Source: Paramarasmius palmivorus (lineage: Eukaryota; Basidiomycota; Agaricomycetes; Agaricales; Marasmiaceae). From it: 64,000 nt of DNA. Below the pieces are notes generated by a model. It was given only the letters and a program-made list of their open reading frames with translations. It was not told where the DNA came from and ran no database searches. The translations under genes and the position numbers were made by a program. Where the stretch lies: the NCBI GenBank assembly GCA_037176845.1, contig JAYKXP010000133.1, positions 62,001 to 126,000 of the forward strand, read 5' to 3'. Positions within the stretch are counted from its first letter, which is position 1. The number at the start of each line of letters is the position of its first letter. Below are positions 58,690 through 64,000 of the stretch, piece after piece.

Positions 58690-60600
58690 TCGGCGGATTC
58701 GTGAGATGTTGGCATTGTGATGTGGATATGTTGCCAAAAGGTCTCTGAAACGTGTCGTGATTGAGCGTTGCTGGAATGGTCTTCATGTCGGTACAGGCCC
58801 TAGACGTTCTCCATTCGGATATATGAGCAAAGTTATACTGAAAAACGGTGTTAGGACTGTTCTGGTATCGAGCACATGGATCGACTACTCACCTTGCCTC
58901 CATGACCGCCGGCCACGACTCTTCTCAACGTTCTTCACAAGATCACATCCCTCCGCTGAGCTCTCTACTACGACCAATCTTCCTGTTCGGATACTTGCTA
59001 GTTATGAACCTAGTTCGTGGTACGTTAGAGTAAGGTGACGTGGGGATGTGGTGAAGCGAGAGGGTAGGAGGAGGCTTTTCGCTCGAACGATAGCATATTG
59101 AGGTGGGGGAGGACATGGGAATTGTGAAAGGGCGTGAGTGTGTGAGTGTGTGATTTTGACACGTTTCTTGTGGGCAGGAGACCAGTGATTAGAACGGAAA
59201 GAGGAAGACATCAACACAGAAGACCTGATGATGTCATGATATCAGACACATCCGCGGCATACAGTCGTTGCATCGAAGGGAGTGAATTAGAGGACCGATA
59301 GAGGCTAAATTGGTGGATATAAGAGCAAGAGTTCTACTTAAAGACGATGTTAGGATTATGTAGCGAAAACGTAATCCGACTACTCGCCGTGTACCTAGAC
59401 CCGCCGACTGCGACCCCTGACCTAGTCTTCTCATCACTCTTCACAAGACAGCTTTTCCCGTATTCTCCTACAACCGATCTTCCTGTTCAGATATTCGATG
59501 GCCGTAAACTTCGATCTTGCGGCGGTAGGGTCGACGGCGTAGGGATGCGATAGGCCGAGGGGAAGAGAGGCTCGGAGGACAAGAGCCCGAGGACAATGAG
59601 AGTACATCGGAATTATGAAAAGAAGTGAAAGTATGAGGTTGTGAATGGAAGCCTGATTTCGACACGTTCCTTGTCGGCAGGAGAGTGGTAATTAGAAGGG
59701 AGGAGCTGGTAGAGGACTGATGTAGGCTACGCAAGGAATTGTCGGATTTAGGAGCAAGAGTTCTACTGAGAAACGACGTTGGGACCGCTCATGGAGCATA
59801 AACGTGGACCAACTACTCGGTGGTGTCCCGGTAGCGATTTGGAGAATCGAGGCGGCAGATTCGGGATGTGTTGGCGATACGTAGCCAAAAGGGTTCTGAG
59901 AGGGGCCATTATGGAGCGTTGTTGGGATGGTCTTCATGCTGGTATGGGTCCTGGAGGATCTTCGTTTGGACATACAAGTAAGGATTCCACTGAAAAACGA
60001 CGTTAGGATCATTCTTGTGCCAAAACGTTGATCGACTACTCGCCTTGCACCCATACCCGCCGTCTACGACTCTTCTCAAAGCTCTTCACAAGATTGCACC
60101 CCTTGCCTCCACTGTGACAAGTCCTCTTGTTTGGACACTCGACAAATGCAAACCTCTGTCGTAGTGCGCTGGAGTCGGTGATGTGGTGATGCGGTGAGCT
60201 GAAAGGATGAGAGGAGGCTCTTCATTCCAGATGTTGGTATATTAAGGTCGATCAGGACGATTTGTGAGAGTGCTACATGAGCAGCTAGGAGTAAGGGTAG
60301 GAGCGTTTGATTTGTGGGCAGGAGAGCGTGATTAGAAGGGAAAGAAAAGAGGCATCAACACAGAAGACCTTCTGATGGCATCGGGCACATCAGCGGCAAG
60401 TTAGAGGAACGATGTAGGTTGCGCAAGGAGTTAGCGGATGTAGGAAGAATTTCACTGAAAAGTGACATTGTAATGGTTCCGAGGGCATAAAAGTAGACCA
60501 ACTACTCGCCTTGCACCTGAGCAAGGACGGACATTGACGGCGGAAAGAGGTATCCAAAACGCAGAGGGAGGGTAGAATGAAGTATGAGTAACAAGACGTA
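58690..60600 (+). repeat. Degenerate tandem repeat region
   Basis: A block recurs with landmarks ACTGAAAAACG(A)(C/G)GTTAGGA, CGACTACTC(G/A)CCTTGC, GGCAGGAGA..GATTAGAA and CATCAACACAGAAGACCT. Copies begin near 58836, 59333, 59762, 59988 and 60451. A longer unit (GCCAAAAGG ... GATGGTCTTCATG ... CTGAAAAACG) occurs at 58738 and 59886, about 1.15 kb apart. The frames that cross it are not conserved between copies, so I do not call genes here. Confidence 0.6.
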
Positions 60601-61795
60601 CGGAGAACCAATACCCATTAAAAATCGACACGACATCTGTTCCTTTCTCCCCTGTCCATCTTATGCTCAGTGGCCAGCTTGAATCATGTTGAATATATTC
60701 CTAGTCAAGAATGTCTGTATGGGAGGGGCGTAAGCAAAAGGGAAAGAGGAGAGAAGGAGAGAGTGCGTACAAATTCGGACCAGCACAGAATCGATCTATA
60801 GACACAGTCGTATGACAGCTGGAAGTAGAGGGCGTTGGAGTGTATGGATATAGTGGAATGTCGTTAAGGAGGCTCTCTTGACAACCAGAAGGGGAAATGC
60901 TTTCGATGAACGGAAGGAAAAGTGAGGGAAAGGGCCAGAAGGCGGAGATTGCTAATTTTGCAGCGTATGCGTAAGAGGTGTTGCAGTGGGTTGACGGAGT
61001 CGTCAAAGAGCCATTGACGATGCGGCGTGAGAGGCGTCGGGAAGCAGTCGCTGTCTGGGTTGAGAGTGAGAGCCTCGTATTGCGTCCTTTCGTGGAAAGG
61101 ACGCGAGAGAAAGGAACCAAAAAAAAAGTTCCGGCTACGTCACTAGCACTGCCTCACGTGCCTGACTGAAGGTGCCTGAACGAACCGTCTGGCACATCGT
61201 CTGAGTAGCGTGCTAGTGATAATATAACATAGAAGAAACACCTTTTTTTGCGCCTGGGCAAACATATGGGACCTCGAAGTCAAGTCTCCCCCTATAGAAT
61301 GAGCGATTATTAAATCTCCTAACCCCGAGACTATCACACGTTATCAACACGTTATCCCGCGTAGCCAGATACCATCTCGTATGCTCCTGATCCTTTTAAC
61401 ACCTCTCTATCGTTTCGATGAGCCTAATCATAGCCGCCCAACAAGGAATATGCATCAAAAAGTTCAGGGGCGACCATCAACGCGAAACCCTGAGGATCTT
61501 GCGTCAGCATGAAGATCGTTCGACTTTATATGTAACAGAGAAACTAACTGATAAAGATTATCCCGAATGCTCTTCACTACCTTCCGAATTGGTAGAACTG
61601 TCGTATCCCATGGTGCTGTAAGATAGCTCTTCCTTCTTCGTAGGTGTCGTGTTCCGTGTTAGGGTGGTTCCTGAAGGTTTGAATGAGACGTCTGCGGGTT
61701 AAGCTCATATGGTGTTTCGTCCTTTATGTGGTGCTTTTTATAGGGTTCCCTAGGGCGGGGAAGGGGTAATAGTGATTCTCGGTGCTTGGCTTGGT
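60600..61795. other. Gene-poor stretch with one weak coding candidate
   Basis: A minus-strand frame at 60701-61120 (about 139 codons, Ser/Thr/Pro-rich, possible donor GTACGC near 60770) might be a first exon, but I found neither a convincing next exon nor a motif. Confidence 0.25.
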
Positions 61796-61804
61796 TCCTG
61801 CGGC

Positions 61805-61943
61805 TATGCCAATCAAGTGGTCTGGCGTGGTACTTTGCCCGGAAGTCGTTGTGCAGCGTGAGCCACTCTTCAGGCGTGGCTGAAGCGTTTGTGATTGCTA
61901 TGAGGTAGATGGTGGTGAAGAGTGCTGTGAACCTGAAGTGCAT
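61805..61943 (-). pseudogene. Truncated duplicate of the CAP gene
   Basis: The frame reads a signal peptide (MHFRFTALFTTIYLIAITNA) and EEWLTLHNDFRAKYHARPLD, then WH. After this the similarity to the 49.4-kb gene stops abruptly (SRRNQAKHRE). All catalytic parts are missing. Similarity continues upstream into the promoter and beyond to about 62225, but the TATA motif has been lost. Confidence 0.8.
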
Positions 61944-62476
61944 TGTGGATATGTGTAGGTATGGGATCTGTTTTTCAGTGGTGCTCTTCTACTGAAATCT
62001 CGTCCAGCAGAATCCGAGTACGTGTTGCGATGTGCATGATGCTCGCACTCGCATTTGGGTAATAGATACAAAGCAACTGGAACGGGATGTGAAGACTCAC
62101 CGTTGATTCAAAGCTTAAGGCTGGACGCTCTCGTTTCCGACCTAATTTTAAACGCTAGGATCACCGGTAGATGAGTGGTTTTTGTAGGTTCTGAAGATAA
62201 TGCATCTCGATTTAGGTCTGGGGGTGGTCACGCGTTCATCCCATACCTCTCGCAGGCACATCCGATCAACTTTTGATCAGACCCGCTCAAAATCCACATA
62301 GGCATTGACATGCTCGCCGTTGCTCACGCCGCTGCCTCGTTTTCAATTGTGTCCTTTTGCCACGGTGACTGTTATACCTGTGATTAGACGCCGGCGTGTA
62401 CGACGCTAGGACTGGGCATGTTCAATGCGTGTCCTCTACAGATAAAGAACTCGAGACTCTGGCCCCTTCTTTCACA

Positions 62477-62995
62477 ATGCTCCAACTATACGGTCTTGCC
62501 AAGTCCATCGCCTCTAGCCTCTCCGCCGGTTCTGCTAACCACTCCACGTCCTTCAATCCTATAACCAGTGAATGTATCGATATCAATAGATGTCGTACTA
62601 CCACGGGAATTCTAGGCAGCTGCCTCTCGTTGATCTTCAGCTGTACCTGGGTCGCCACCCATCCAAACGTTCCGCTTGTGGAGACTTTTGATGTCAAAAA
62701 GCGTCAGTGGGCGTCGATGGCATCCGGGAGTCCTGGCTTACCAAAACGTGGAATTGATGATCATTTCGCTTCTTGCGCCCGAGTATATGATATTGTGGGC
62801 GATGAGACAACGGGAGTCTGCAAAAGCAATTGGAGAGAAGTTCAAGGGTGCGTGTTTACTTCGATTACCAGTGACCGAGCTAATATTTTCCTCTCAGACT
62901 ATGGATGGAGTACCACACATGGGTTCTTCGTTATCATGGGAGGCTTCGCGTCATACGATGGGGAGAAGTTTTGCGGATATCTCTGGGACAGGGAT
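62477..62995 (+). pseudogene. Truncated multi-TM family gene (copy v)
   Basis: It begins MLQLYGLAKSIASSLSAG and shows CIDINRCRTTTGILGSC and CTWVATHPNVP in frame 1. It then continues in another frame as VELMIISLLAPEYMILWAMR then GEKFKG, and after an intron DYGWSTTHGFFVIMGGFASY. One frameshift lies near 62700-62730. The gene ends after GEKFCGYLWD, at the edge of the putative LTR. Everything after the first two TM segments is gone. Confidence 0.75.
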
Positions 62996-63034
62996 TGTAA
63001 TAGCTCCCTAGACGAGACGTCTAGGTATGGTAGC

Positions 63035-63231
63035 TGAGAGCCTTAGTTCACCCGCGACCTGGACACAACGAGGTTTTATAACGACGTAGGTACAAGTACT
63101 GGGGTAAAATAAGACTAATGAAGGTAAAATAACGAGCTTGTTTATATAGTGGTGGTCCGGGTAAACGGGTAATGGGAGACCGGAGATTGTAAGGGATGCA
63201 TAGATGGTGAGAAGTAGGCGTAGGCGTTACA
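63035..63231 (-). repeat. Putative 3' LTR of a minus-strand retrotransposon
   Basis: A 197-bp stretch reads TGTAACGCC ... GGCTCTCA on the minus strand, so it starts TG and ends CA. It has a TATATAAA promoter-like motif (63141-63148) and is directly preceded by a purine tract. The partner LTR would lie beyond the window, so this cannot be confirmed here. Confidence 0.45.
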
Positions 63232-63243
63232 CTCTCCCCCACC
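63232..63243 (-). other. Putative polypurine tract
   Basis: GGTGGGGGAGAG on the minus strand abuts the TG of the putative LTR, as expected for plus-strand priming in LTR retrotransposons. Confidence 0.45.
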
Positions 63244-63389
63244 AGATTGAACCCATAGGTCAATCGTACATGTGTCAATGAGGTAGATGAATTGTAAATT
63301 GATGTGGTAGCATTCTTTATTTGGGTATTGGAACTTCACGCTGGCGTTCCGTGAGACATTCCGTCGACGTAGCCAACCACAATCAACTT

Positions 63390-63959
63390 TTATTTGGTAA
63401 CGGTGAATGATCCAACATCGAAGTACGATGTCAATGGAAGCTCACGATGTGTGAGAGCTTTCATTTTTGGGTGCGCTGGGCACACGTTGATCAACATTCT
63501 GTTTTCACCGTCATCACCATCATCCACGCGACTCTTGCGCGTCTGAACAGCATGCTTCAGATTAAAAATGGGTATGGTGTAGTCACCTCCATTATTGATC
63601 CTCAATAGTGAGTGGTATTGTTCCTGTAGGGCTATGTGATTCATCATTTCGATGGTGTGCAGCTCTGCGAATTTGTTGAATTTGCGTGACTTGTGACGTA
63701 CAAGATTCATTATCTTCCCATCATTGTGGTGTATTCGGGTGCTCATTCGATCTCTAACCAGGTCCAGCACTAAGCTGGTCATATGATTGTACACTGAGCA
63801 CGTCGATTTGTGTTGAGATTCAGTGGATAGACGGGTCTTACACACGATGGTTGCCACAACGTCTTCATCTCTACCTTTCGGTAAGTTTGTATCTTTTATA
63901 CATGTGATATTGATGGCTTTGCATTTAGTTGCTTTGTCGTCACGACGTTGTTGGTCCAC
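63390..63959 (-). CDS. Open frame upstream of the putative 3' LTR, probably retrotransposon-derived
   Basis: About 189 codons, ending HRELPLTSYFDVGSFTVTK before stop. The sequence is polar and basic with a Cys pair (IVCK, STCSV) and His-rich stretches (RIHHNDGKIMNLVRHKSRKF). It may continue beyond the window. I do not recognise a specific retroelement domain; the call rests on the adjacent polypurine tract and LTR-like repeat. Confidence 0.4.
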   Translation of the reverse strand: MDQQRRDDKATKCKAINITCIKDTNLPKGRDEDVVATIVCKTRLSTESQHKSTCSVYNHMTSLVLDLVRDRMSTRIHHNDGKIMNLVRHKSRKFNKFAELHTIEMMNHIALQEQYHSLLRINNGGDYTIPIFNLKHAVQTRKSRVDDGDDGENRMLINVCPAHPKMKALTHRELPLTSYFDVGSFTVTK

Positions 63960-64000
63960 AACCCTCGGAGAAAGGGCATAGTCACATTCACCATGGGGTG

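Noticed and set aside
58757..59038. 93-codon open frame in the tandem repeat
   Set aside because: The frame is not preserved in the other repeat units.

Overview
The window is basidiomycete (Agaricomycetes) nuclear DNA. Coding genes carry many 50-75 nt GT-AG introns, and the families are typical of mushroom-forming fungi: class I hydrophobin, cytochrome P450, F-box/LRR protein, CAP/PR-1-like secreted protein, a multi-pass membrane family, and single-pass membrane proteins with paired beta-sandwich ectodomains. tRNA genes have introns after position 37. It reads as a repeat-rich accessory region with many recent and decayed duplications. Exon coordinates below were derived by hand from splice signals and reading phase.

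Layout. 0-7 kb: a hydrophobin gene with one in-frame TGA, a gene relic, and a P450 with an apparent 1-nt shift behind its membrane anchor. 7-34 kb: interleaved duplicated families. Four copies of a beta-sandwich/TM/PPxY protein (7.4 +, 14.1 -, 30.3 +, 32.0 -; the two plus copies are broken, the two minus copies intact), three full-length copies of a multi-TM family (11.0, 20.6, 25.8 kb, all minus) plus two relics (24.6, 62.5 kb), an F-box gene (16.2 kb) and a remnant of its last exon at 34 kb in the same relative position behind the duplicated neighbour. 35-37.3 kb and 47.0-48.3 kb: two facing clusters of tRNA-Phe(GAA) genes and pseudogenes. Between them lies an alpha/beta-hydrolase (HSL/steryl-acetyl-hydrolase type) whose exon 2 is split by a complete 6.1-kb Tnp2/CACTA-like DNA transposon (39394-45492) with 30-bp TIRs and a 7-bp target duplication; the element has two protein genes and no visible lesion.

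49-58 kb: a CAP-family secreted protein gene, followed by a large palindrome (about 50.1-53.0 kb versus 55.0-58.1 kb). Its arms carry nearly identical mirrored copies of an uncharacterised 233-aa protein gene, and a diverged paralogue sits in the spacer. 58.7-60.6 kb: degenerate tandem repeats. 61.8-63.0 kb: truncated duplicates of the CAP gene and the multi-TM gene. 63.0-64.0 kb: what looks like the 3' end of a minus-strand LTR retrotransposon.

No operon-like or metabolic gene cluster logic is evident. The unifying theme is lineage-specific expansion of surface/secreted and membrane families by segmental duplication, followed by decay. The strongest single observations are the intact transposon inside an otherwise intact hydrolase exon, the tRNA-Phe clusters, and the palindrome.
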